Notes under the pieces: generated by a model
Database searches by the model: none
Told to the model about the DNA's origin: nothing
The model's input: only the letters and a program-made list of their open reading frames with translations
Assembly: GCF_051014685.1 (NCBI RefSeq)
Contig: NC_135049.1
Coordinates: 29,653,531 to 29,717,530 of the forward strand
Origin: Ptiloglossa arizonensis
Taxonomy: Eukaryota > Arthropoda > Insecta > Hymenoptera > Colletidae
Direction of reading: 5' to 3'
DNA length: 64,000 nt
Shown here: in pieces, positions 13,438-24,376 of the stretch
How the letters are laid out: each line of letters opens with the position of its first letter
How positions within the stretch are numbered: position 1 is the first letter of the stretch
Program-made: the position numbers and the translations under genes

Positions 13438-13795
13438 GTGGAAGTTTAGAGGAGTCATAAGGTAGAAGTCTAGAGGAGTCATAAGGTGGATGTCTAGAGG
13501 AGTCGTAAAGTGAGAGTTTAGAGGAGTCATAAGGTTGGAGTTTAAAAGAGTCATAAGGTTGGAGTTTAGAGTCATAAGGTTGGAGTTTAGAGGAGTCATA
13601 AGATTGAAGTCTAGAGGAGTCATAAGGTGGGGGTTTAGAGGAGTCATAAGGTGGAAGTCTAGAGGAGTCATAAGGTGGAAGTCTAGAGGAGTCATAAGAT
13701 TGAAGTCTAGAGGAGTCATAAGATTCAAGTCTAGAGTAGTCATAAGGTGGGGGTTTAGAGGAGTCATAAGGTGGAAGTCTAGAGGAGTCGTGAAG
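13438..13795. repeat. 24-bp minisatellite, about fifteen copies
   Basis: The unit AGGAGTCATAAGGTGGAAGT plus CTAG repeats with few changes. Because 24 is a multiple of three the minus strand stays open over 13264-13863, reading LMTPLDFH again and again. One copy near 13570 is shortened. It is treated as a minisatellite, not a gene. Confidence 0.93.
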
Positions 13796-13799
13796 AGCG

Positions 13800-15130
13800 A
13801 AGGAATATTATATTTATTTTGAAGAATTTGCAGTTGGTTGAAAATGGCGAAGACCGTTTCCACTGATCGTATCAGTACCTGCTGCAGTCTTTCGAGAACC
13901 CAGACACGAGTTCATTTTCTCGACAAAACCATTTTCTGAGTACGAATTTTCGAGCAACCTTCAAACGTTGACTTCAAGATGCGCCAAAGAGGAAGATAAT
14001 CTGGGCAAAGAGACTGGACAAGGAGCAAAGAAGTCGAAGTACCGCAAAGACAGAGTGGAGAGAGAGAGAAAGAGGGCTGGAAGATGCGGAGGAAGATGAA
14101 GAGACCGCCACGGGGCGCGACAACTTGTGTTTTACATAAGCAGCGCGGATCTTATCTAGAGTCTGGTACACTCTGTACACCGCAACCGGGTCACGAAGCA
14201 GCCGGGTACCAGATCTCTTGGATCCCCGACGACCTGGACCAGGCTGGTTATTTTTATTTTTGACACCTCGGCCTCTTATCGCGGCTCTCGGTTGCTTTTT
14301 GCACCGTTTGCCACCTTGTTCGCCACGTTTTTTTCCCGCTCGTGGTGCAACGGGTTGACACTTAGGCGCCGAGAACGGTATTTTTGCTTCCCGTTGGAGT
14401 GATCAATTGGACCCCTGATGGAATTTATCGCCGTTGAACGGTTTGATTTCTTTTTCGAAACGTTCGCGCGTTGAATATCCTGGTTGCGCGAACCGTGCCC
14501 TCGAAAGATAACTGCGACGACGACCACAGGGGGGCCAAAGAGGTACCAGAATTTTCACAGGATCCAAAACGATGCTCGAACAGTCTTCAGAAGGACACTA
14601 AACAACTTCTGGGTGGTATCTGTACTCGCAGCTGTCTTTAGATAATTTCCAAGCGGTTCGTAGAAAGTCCTCGAACTCGCGGAGATCGACGAAGCTCCCG
14701 ATCGGTAGGTAGCGTAGTTTCCGCCGCGAGAAAACATCGATTTGTAAATCCGGCTCGTTAGGGGGACCGAGTCGATCGCGGCCCGTAATCACGGCCAGCG
14801 AGAGTTAATGACATTCCAAAGGGGGGCCGTTTGGAATAAATCAAAAAGCGTATCCGCGCGCGAGGACATCTCTCGAAGGAACCCTTCCCGCTAATAAATA
14901 CGTCGTACGAACAAAAACGTCGGAGCAGGGCGGTCTCGTGTACATAACGACCAGACACACCGGCTATGATGTATCGCCGCGTCGGACGCGTCTGGGCCGC
15001 GTGCGTACCTGGCATAATCCGACGACTATGTGGAGCACTTGGCCGAAACGGGGGGAGGGGGCCCGGTCGGCTTAATAGAGCTTCGTACCGATATTAGGGC
15101 CGGGACTATTCCGGTAATTTATCGTTCGAA
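13800..15130. other. Unique non-coding DNA
   Basis: No exon with convincing splice sites or family sequence is seen. An AG-rich stretch lies at 14000-14095. The frames at 14276-15015 are short and compositionally ordinary. Confidence 0.4.
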
Positions 15131-15139
15131 TCGGTTTAC

Positions 15140-15800
15140 GAGAATTCGGTTAATCTATTACGAGCGCAGTAATCGAATAGTCGAATTGTAGTAGAATTCT
15201 ATTACGAATATTCAGGTATCCGATAAATGTGCACTCTGTTCGAATAGTCGAGTCGTACTCGAGTAATTTATTACTCGAACCGTCTCGCGAATATCTAGAT
15301 ATCCGAGCAGTGCACACGGTACTCGAATAGTCGAGTTATATTCGAATTCTATTATGAATATTCAGATACCCGATCAATACACACACTATTCGAATAGTCG
15401 AGTCGTACTCGAGTAATTTATTACTCGAACCGTATCGTGAATATTTAGATATCCGAGCGGTATACACGGTATTCGAATAGTCGAGCTGTACTCGAATTCT
15501 ATTACGAATATTCAGATACCCGATCGATACACACACTATTCGAATAGTCGAGTCGTACTCGAGTAATTTATTACTCGAACCGTATCGTGAATATTTAGAT
15601 ATCCGAGCGGTGCACACGGTATTCGAATAGTCAAATTGTTCTCGAATTCTATTACGAATATTCACATACTCAATTGACGCACACGGTATTCGAATAATCG
15701 AATCGTACTCGAGTAATTTCTTACTCGAACCGTATCGCGAATATCCAGATATCTGAGCGGTGCACACGGTGTTCGAATAGTCGAGTAGTATTCGAGCGAG
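15140..15800. repeat. 150-bp higher-order array of TTCGAATAG sub-units (67 + 83 bp)
   Basis: ATTCGAATAG or a variant falls at 15321, 15388, 15471, 15538, 15621 and 15771: alternating 67- and 83-bp steps that sum to exactly 150 bp. ACTCGAGTAATTTATTACTC palindromic blocks sit between. Since 150 is a multiple of three the minus strand is open over 15336-15767 with a 50-residue repeated product. Confidence 0.93.
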
Positions 15801-17520
15801 TGGTATTCGAATAATTTACAGCGTTCGACCAGGAGAAAACGTGGCAAACGTACCTTTGATACGCATTTCATTCCCAAGCTCGTTTTCCTTTTCCGACGGA
15901 GAACTACTCGGTCCCCGTTGCCCCTGGATTCCTGCCGGAAGGCGACCGAGGACCGGAAGCCGCGCAGCCGCGAGACACGATACGCGCCGAGTCTTAATTC
16001 AACCGGGCATAAATCCCCGTTTTAATTAACCTTCCGTCCTTGCCGCGTTCTTTTTCCCGAGCGCGGAATAATTATCGGTCCTTTCGCGTTTCGCCGTTTC
16101 TGGACAAGCATCCGTGGACCCGTCGCGAGAGCCAGTTCCCGCTCGGTGGTCCGTAATGTGGAACGCCCGGACCAGATCGAATTCGCGTCCTCGCGACCAG
16201 TTTATCGTTCCTCGGGCCCCTTACGAGGGCCCGCGACCAACGTTCCGCTCCGTGGAACGACAATTATCTTTTAATCCATTCATGACTCGCGCTCTCTGCA
16301 CACCGCTCAACCTGGGACAATTTACTTACCTGGAACGCGAATCGGTGTCGCGACTGGACTTATTAGGAGAATGGTAAACAGTATCGCCGACGGTACCATT
16401 TTACCCGCTCCGGGGGCAATTAGAAATTCCTTACGATCGCTCGGCCGATTGTTTTCCCTGCTTCCCGTTCTTCGACAACTGAACATATTTCGACAACCGA
16501 AACAATCACGGTGCATCGATGACTGGCGCGTGTCGCGAAAATTTGCCTTCGTCTCGAAATTATTCACGGAAGATTTACCTTAGTCACTCAGAACAATAAA
16601 CTCTACTCTTCTTTAATCATAAATATTAAGCTTTCAAAATTTTTAATTTTGTAACATCCACAAGATCGATTGAAACACCTTGGAGAAAGACCCCAACTCG
16701 ATCTAACGCAAAAGCGGAACAACCTATTCAGAAACTTTATCAAAAAGAGTTCGATCTTAATTGAATCAACTGGGTAATTACTTGACCGAAAAATCGAACG
16801 TTTTCTTATTATTTAGCAACGATCACGTTGCGAGAATCGAGCCACGGGTATCGTCGTGTCTCCCTTAGGAAATCATCGTGGATCGCGGTATCGGGGCCCC
16901 GTTTCCACCGCGAAATCTACGGCCTCCGGGCGGCGATAAAGTCGACGATTTAGAAACGAGCACGGCCGACGAAATTCCGCGCAGGCCTGCGCGGTCCCTG
17001 CTGTCTTACTTTCTATTATCCGCGTTCTCGCCACGGCTGAATGGAGACCGTACAATTAAGTACACTTGACGTTCGTACACGGCGATCCGTGAACCGTCCA
17101 ACGCTCCCGGCTCGGTTCACTTTGTTGGCCGGCGACTACAATTTGTTATTTGTTTATACACCGGCGGCGCGCGGGCACCGCCGCTGCGTGGGAGGCATTA
17201 AGGCGAGCCCGCAACTGCGCGTACTACGAGCCACACACGTGCCAAGTCGGTTGCGTAACGCGAGAGGATCGAACCAGCGGACGCGATTTCCAACGACCAG
17301 TCTACCAGCAGAAGCGGCTTTCTTTCCCGCGAGATTAAATTTACAGCTGGTTTTCCACGGGTTTAACGAGTTTATCGGCTTCCACGTTTCCAAGGGGAAC
17401 GTCTCCCGGAGAAGATTCCCCAGCCAATGGTATTTCACCGATCGCGGTTACGCAACGACCTGGACGTACACAACTTCGTTGCTATTTAGCGGAATCTTTT
17501 CTCGTACGATTTAACGGACC
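15801..17520. other. Unique non-coding DNA
   Basis: GC-balanced unique sequence with TTTTAATTAACC (16020) and similar cores. Open frames such as 17041-17514 show no recognisable domain. No RNA gene is recognised. Confidence 0.35.
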
Positions 17521-19470
17521 ATTGTTGCTCGACGTACGTCGCGGAGAATTTTTCTTATCGATGCAAGCGCGTCTGGAATAATTTGGTGTCTATATTTCAG
17601 TTTTAGAACTTTGGATGTGGTACTTTCGGTAGAAGTTGCGAATAATTGGTCAAACTTTGCTGCACCTCTTTATCGCGTGCACTTTTTTCTCTCAAGACGT
17701 TAGGATTATCGACGACTGGTGCATCTTAGATACGTCGAGGAGAATTTTTCTTATCAAAGTGCATCTGGAATAATTTGGTATCTATATTTCAGTTTTAGAA
17801 CTTTGCATGTGGTACTTTCGGTGTGGTAGAAATTGCAAATAATTGATCAAACTTTGTTGCACCTCTTTAATGCATACACTTTTCTTTCGTAATACGTACC
17901 AAGTATCGACGACCGGTGCATTTTAGATATGTCGTGGAGAATTTTTCTTATCGCTGCAAGTGCATCTGGAACAATTTGCTATCTATATTTTATTTTTATT
18001 CCCTTGGATATGGTATCTTCGGTGCGGTAGAAGTTACAAAGTTACTTAAACTTTGTTGCACTTCATTAGATGCACTTTTCTTCTGTAACACGTTCAAAGT
18101 ATCGATGTTTGGGGGTATCGTTGCGATTGAGTTTCGAACAATTTCTACATTTCACTTTTAGACCTTTGAATTCGGTCCTTTCGGTATAGTAGACGTTACA
18201 TAAAATTACTTAAACTTTGTCGCATCTCGTCGACTGCACTTCTTTGTTACGCAACACGTTCGAAGAATCGACGATTAGGTGCTCTACAGATATATCAGGG
18301 GATATCTTCGGTGTCGCGGAAGATCTCGGATAGTTGCAATCGTGTTTCGTATAATAATTTCTGCAACTGTGTTTCACTGTTTGAACTTTGAACGCGGTCC
18401 CGTCGGCACGATGGAAGCTACGAATAATTATTCCAACATTGTTGCGCCTCGTCGAGGGTATCTGCGCCCGTGTAACCGTCCTCGCATGATTCAATGCGCA
18501 TCGGTTGCAATTTTTCTCGCGGTAACGCGCACAAAGTATCGACGACCTGAAAATTTTTGCGCATCGTTGCGAGCGCGTCCCGAATAATCATTTTTACGGT
18601 CGTATTTCACTTTTCAACCGTTGCACGCGGTTTCTTCGACGCGATAAAATCCTTCCTATAATTATTCCAACATTGTTGCGCTTCGTCGAGACCGCGCCGC
18701 ATAATTTAAACCGCATTTGCAATTTTTCTCTCGGTAACGAGTTCGAGGTATCGGTGTTCGAGGACTTTTTTCGTCGGTACCGCGTTTGGAATGATAATTT
18801 CTGCGTTAAAATTTCACTCTTCGAACTACCGTTCCTTCGAGTACCGACGACTACACTCTCGAACGTAGAAGTTTTCCAATCGTTGCAATCGCGTCCGAAA
18901 TAACAACATTCGCAACTGTATTCCATTTTTCGACCTTTGTATACCGGTCTCTCCGGTGCGATGCAATCTACAAATAATTACTCGAACTTTGTAGCACCTC
19001 CACGGGTGCAATTTTACCCTCGTAACGAGTTCGAGATGTCGACTCCTATAATTTCGCAGGGGGGATTGTTTCTTATCGTAGAAATAATAATTTTTGCAAT
19101 TACATTTCATTTCTCGATGTTCGAACACGGTCGTTTCGGCGCGCGATGCAATTTACAAATAATTACTCGAACTTTTTCGCACCGAGTAGTTTCTCCTCGA
19201 GCTGCAATTCCAGCCTCCTCTCGTGCTAACGACCTAACCCTTAGGTATACCCCGAGTAAAATCTACCTCACCGTTCGAAACGCGTTTCGAAGGAAACTAA
19301 CAGTATTCGCAACCATATCTCGACCTTTACCGGCGTCCACTCGCCGCGATAGAAGCATCGTATAATTATTCCAACATTGTTGCGGCTCGTGGCCGCAGCG
19401 TGTATACGCGTCCCCCGCATAAATTCAAAGCGCATCGGCTGCAAATTTTTCTCGCAGGTAACGCGCACGA
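17520..19470. repeat. 2-kb array of diverged units, about 165-235 bp each, roughly ten copies
   Basis: The phrase TTTGTTGCACCTCTTTA or a derivative recurs near 17660, 17855, 18052, 18218, 18439, 18674, 18989, 19170 and 19376. A companion GAGAATTTTTCTTATC lies at 17544, 17740 and 17937. Early copies are AT-rich and alike; later ones become GC-richer and harder to align (ATTGTTGCGGCTCGTGGCC). Confidence 0.8.
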
Positions 19471-22400
19471 GGTTCGCTCGCGCGTGCATCTTTCCACGCG
19501 CGGGCGCTCTCGCGCTCATATTTCTCGAGCTTCTCCCTCGTCTCGCGTGCACGCAAAAATTTACATTTTACAAACACCGTGCGCCCCTCCCCTCCGTGGC
19601 TCCCCTCGGCCGGTGTACACCACGGCGACGAGAAGACGCACGATTTAACGGGTATTTTTCGGCTGGAACCAGCGCCGCGTTAACCGCGGCACGGTCCTGT
19701 TTCACGCGGCGCTTGATTAAGCGGTACGAGGAGCTCGCTGACGAACCTTTACCGTTACCGGGACTCTTTTATCGCGAGGGCAGGCTAATGAACCGCTTCC
19801 CTGCCTCGCAGAAATCTACATTTAACAAATTTTCTCGGCCCCCGCCTCCACCGCGACGCGATAAACGACCGGTACGGGATAATTTAAGGCGCGCGACGCG
19901 CGATGTTTCACCGACATTAGCGCGCGGGTTTCGTTCCCGAATCTCGAGGATCGTTCCAACGCGCGGCTCGCGTCCTCGACCATTATTTCGAGCGCGTTAC
20001 GTGCCCCGTTCCTCGTGACTCGTAACTCGCGCGTGCTCGTTGCCACTCGCGCGATAAATCAACGCGGGGCGAACACCGTCGACGATCCGGTGGGAGAAAC
20101 GCTGCGAAATTGTTGCTCGAAATCTTCCTCGATTGCACGCGTTCACCTTGATCGTGGAAAATTCCACACTCGAGCGTGTTTCGCGAAGAAAGAAGCTAAA
20201 CCGTGCTTTCGAACTGCTGGCGAACGACTATGAAAATCGAAATTCAACCGATTAAACTTTTTCGCAACGTATAATTTTCTTCCATGGATGATTTCGAAGC
20301 ACTCGAGATCGTAAGGTTTGTTTCTCGTGTTTCTATTTCGCGCGAGTTGTCAAGATCTACTCGTTTGCGAAAACGTCTCTTCTTCGTCTCGATACTTGTT
20401 ACTCGATCTGTAAAGTACAGATTGCGTACAAGTTACGGACGATCTTACGAGCGACGAAACGATCTACCAAAAATGAAACGTGATCGTTTCGAAGATCGTA
20501 CCGCGTTGTAACCGTGTAACGATTTCAAGGTTCGCGTACGAAGTTCTCAGCTGGTTGCGATTCTCACTCGAAGGGATCGGGAAGTTCGGGGCAGAAGGTA
20601 GTGGAATTCGCGTTGGTCGCGAGCCTGTCGAGTATTCTCGGACAACCGAGATCCCTATTTAATTTGCTCCCGCGTTCGCGGCCGACAGGTGTCCAGTTTT
20701 TTGTTTTTTTAACTGCGTTCGCGTCCCCTCGATATATTACTCGTCGCGTCAATCGCGTTCGAAAGGTTAATTGCCGTCCGGGACGATACTTTGTAGCAGT
20801 CACGACTACCGTTTCAGCACGGTGGATTTTTCCCGTCACCGTGCCCCCCTCCCGTGGCACCCGGTTTCCTTTAACGATCGTCCTCGTCGCCGTGGGCGAC
20901 TTCGTTTGCACGATCCCCGGCCGCGAATCGCGGTCGAGCGCCGTTTTCACGGATCTTTCTTTCCTCTAACGACTTTCTACGACCAATAAGGAGGGTCCCC
21001 TGGTCCCACTCCCCTCCGAGAGCCAGTAACCGGTAACCACAGACTCGTAATCGATTGGAAATACTTCGAATGTTCGTTTATTACCGATAATTACCACCGC
21101 GTAAGAGCCTAGGGTGTCGGCGAGATTATCGAGCTATGCGCGCATACTTGCCATCGACTCGCGTCTCGTAGCTTCGATGATTTCGATGATCCGGTTTGCG
21201 TCGAGATTTAGGTACAACGAATCGACGGTACCCCTTCGTATCCGATTTTCTCGAAAATATTAATATACTCGCGGTCCCCGCGCCGCGTAAGAAAGCAATG
21301 GGAGCATCGATAAGAATAGCAACGCTCGTATCTTTCGTTCCAGTTCTTAACCGAACAGATAACGTTATCGTCGTAAGAACCTCCGTGGTCTTAGACCACG
21401 CGAGAGAACCTCTACGCAGAGACCTATTGAATACTTTGAACGATACGTTTTTCTTTGTATCCGTTTCTTTTTATAATCCGGAGGGATTGACAGACCGTAG
21501 TCGGACATTGAAAAATTGGTAACGCGGAATCGTTCGGCTTTAAAGCAAGTTTTGACGCAAATGTTTATGCTCCCAGCGGGCCCGAGTTGGGTCTTGGAGA
21601 AGAAGAAACGACATAATCGTGAATCTTTTTAACGTTGTCGACCTTAATGTCGGCCCGAGTCCCGCTTTTTTTTATACGGCGTAATAAACACGTAAAACGA
21701 GGAATAAAATCCGAGCCGTCACCGTTGTCGGGTCCAATCAGTGGCCTTCGAATCTGCAATGTAATCCAGAAAGATAAAAAGCTATCTCGCGAACGTTCCC
21801 ATCGTGCCGTAGTCGATCGAACGACCGATTTCTATCGGGGATACAATTTCCGGGAGTTTCGAACGCGAAAATAAGATCAGAGCGATCGTCTTATCTCGTA
21901 TTTCGAATCCCGGAAGGCGTCGTCCAACGATCCTTCGCGCGAGCTTACGCGATCGAGTTATCGGCGTATTACTCGGAAGTTTGTCATTGAATCATCGATA
22001 TCGGTAAAAATCACCGATACGATGATTCCAAGTAGCAATCTTTGACCGTTAAACCGACGAAGAACCGGGGAGAGCCGGGGAGAGACGGGGAGAGACGAGG
22101 GAGAGCCAAGGGAGATCCCGGGAGAGCCAGGAAGAGTGAAATCGGATCTCGAACGTAACACGAATGTTCGTACCGTACAGAATTATTCTTTCTCGACATT
22201 ACTCGATTAAAAGCACAAGTCTTCTGCATTCTGGACATTTTTTAAAACGAAACAAACCCCTCCCGCGTTCATTTTCTACCCTTTTTTTTTCACGATCGCC
22301 CGTTCCGAGTACTTGTCGCGAACCACGTCGGCGATGTTCGACTCGATTTCGTTTTACGACGCGAGAACTATTTCTCGAACATAGTAATAAGGCGTTATTC

Positions 22401-23100
22401 CCGTTGGAAGCACCGCGTTTACGAGTGGCGAATAGCGCGGTACTCGTAGCTAGGCTGCCACTTATCCACGCTGGAACAACGCGGTTTCTGGAGAGGAAGA
22501 CGACGACGACGACGAAAATCATCGTTTTCGTCGTGTTCGTCGGGGTGCTCGTGCCCGTGCACCTTTACGCCCCGAAATTGACGACAAAGTAACACCGGAA
22601 GATTTTATTCGCTACGTCGCGCCACCTTGTCCGCGCTCCGCCGCGGTTTTTACTGTCGCGAGCGTTACGACGCACTAAATTATCCGCGGCCGCAATAAAA
22701 CCGACGGTGAACAAATAAACGCGAAATTACGGCTGAGACCCGGCTGTCCGCGGGGCCCCGTGTGTTCTACCGGGGCTCTCGTTGGAACAGCCCGCTCGAA
22801 AATGGCCGATAAAAAGGTCGTTCGGTTACGTCGACGATTTCCTAGCCCCGCGAGTCGAATCAACCTTTATACGTGGACGTTTCCCGCCACGGGACCCGTT
22901 ACCCGCAAAAATGCGGACCGGAGACACGACGATTTCAGAAAACGATGGAAAACACCGGCCAGAGAATGCAGGAAGACCGCGATGCGATTACGCAAGGTTT
23001 TATTTCGGTTCGAGCATCGAGAGACTGGATTAATTGTTCGCCATATTGAAGGTAATCGTTGGGCATGGTTCAGAATCATTGATAGGCATTTCTAATGGAT
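19471..23100. other. Unique non-coding DNA with a purine minisatellite
   Basis: No supported gene; the 213-residue frame 19377-20018 overlaps the decayed array and lacks family features. 22056-22135 is a GGGGAGAGACGG-type purine-rich minisatellite. 22498-22516 is a short (ACG)n run. Confidence 0.4.
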
Positions 23101-23103
23101 GTG

Positions 23104-23600
23104 AATCATTCGATGGAGTTGACTATATATTGGAGAACTCTCGGTGGAAGTATTGGGTTGAATATGTTTACACACTTTAAAAGAATCGTGTTTCATTCTC
23201 ACCGAAAAGAAACGAAACGATTTTCCGAACAACCGAATAATTCGATCGAGTTTGACTATATATTGGAGAATTCTCGGTGGAAGTATTGGGTTGTTCGAGA
23301 ATGTGATTTCGTTTTCCAAAATGGAGAATATAAAATTTAGTAAAGTGTTTGTACACTTTAAAAGAATCGTGTTTCATTCTCACCGAAAAGAAACGAAACG
23401 ATTTTCCGAACAACCGAATAATTCGATCGAGTTTGACTATATATTGGAGAATTCTCGGTGGAAGTATTGGGTTGTTCGAGAATGTGATTTCGTTTTCCAA
23501 AATGGAGAATATAAAATTTGGTAAAATATTTGTACACTTTAAAAGAATCGTGTTTCATTCTCACCGAAAAGAAACGAAATTTTTCGAACAACCGAATAGA
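23104..23600. repeat. 181-bp tandem array in which each unit contains a mariner-type MITE
   Basis: Three copies of a unit made of TTCGATCGAGTTTGACTATA…CTCGGTGGAAGTA plus a MITE. The MITE left ends (TTGGGTTG) start at 23153, 23286 and 23467. The last two are exactly 181 bp apart; the first lost about 48 bp inside the MITE. Each MITE ends with CGATTTTCCGAACAACCGAA or close. Confidence 0.88.
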
Positions 23601-24070
23601 TCGGTCGTTTCGTACGAAAGTAGATCGGAATGGATAATCGATAAGAGTAATTTCCTGGAGTACAAATATAGATCGAAATTGATAATTCCAAGTCGAGGAT
23701 CGACTAGAACGTACTTTTGCGAGGAACTGTACGGTAAGATTCGGATTGCGCGTCGTGTGTACGACGTTGAACTGTTCGTTCCAGCTCGTCGGTTCCCAAC
23801 GTCCTCGTTGATCAGCTGATCGAAGCTGCTCGAGATACAATTAAGCTCGTAGCCGATCTACCCCCCACCCCCGTCGCTCGATCCGACCTCGTTGCTTTTC
23901 TGTGTTTGTAGGTCCGCCTTCCTAGGAAACGGGCCCGATCTCGACATCGTTCGTGTCGACGAACCGCTCCGTGTCGTTTACACCGTGACGTCGTTCCGTA
24001 TCGAATTATTATATCGTACGTCGAAATTGTACCGGCTACCGGACGATTACCCGATCGAGTTCTTCGCGAA

Positions 24071-24129
24071 CAGTATTATTAAATACAGTATTATTAAATA
24101 CAGTATTATTAAATACAGTATTATTAAAT
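24071..24129. repeat. 15-bp repeat, four copies
   Basis: CAGTATTATTAAATA repeated four times (last copy ends ATC), 58 bp before the PH1 exon acceptor. Near-perfect identity indicates a recent, unstable minisatellite. Confidence 0.95.
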
Positions 24130-24187
24130 CGTCCCCGTCCAGAGCAATGATTAACGGTGGCTCGATGTCGATTTCTTTCCGTTGCAG

Positions 24188-24376
24188 CCGGAGACTGTTC
24201 CACAAGCAAGGATCGATATGACGCGCGTCCTGGAGGTAGCTGCAGCGGAGGACGTCACGGGACATCCGTACAGCCTCGCCGTGAGCTCCCCGGAAGGCGT
24301 AACATTCGTGAAGGGCACCTGCCGCGAGGACACGAGATGGTGGGCCGACGTGCTACAGGTCTACTCGAGGAACAAG
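24188..24376 (+). CDS. osp: osp exon: C-terminal half of PH domain 1
   Basis: The exon follows a pyrimidine-rich acceptor (TTTCTTTCCGTTGCAG) and ends at AACAAG|GTACGT, 63 codons, phase 0 at both ends. It begins PETVPQARIDM and contains the final PH-domain helix with its core Trp (RWWADVLQVYSRNK). MPRIP has a closely similar VPQARIDM/INM stretch and a W-x-x-L helix at this place, which identifies this as PH1 and not PH2. The preceding PH1 strands must be on an upstream exon that ends in phase 0. None was recognised in the 24 kb before this exon. Confidence 0.88.

Noticed and set aside
19377..20018. 213-residue plus frame
   Set aside because: It starts in a decayed tandem array, overlaps open frames on both strands and has no domain or splice support.
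1..24187. 5' exons of osp (zinc-ribbon-like N-terminus and first half of PH1)
   Set aside because: I looked for WQRRFF/W-type PH strands and a CRKF…NIF start in plus-strand frames and saw none. Very short exons could have been missed.
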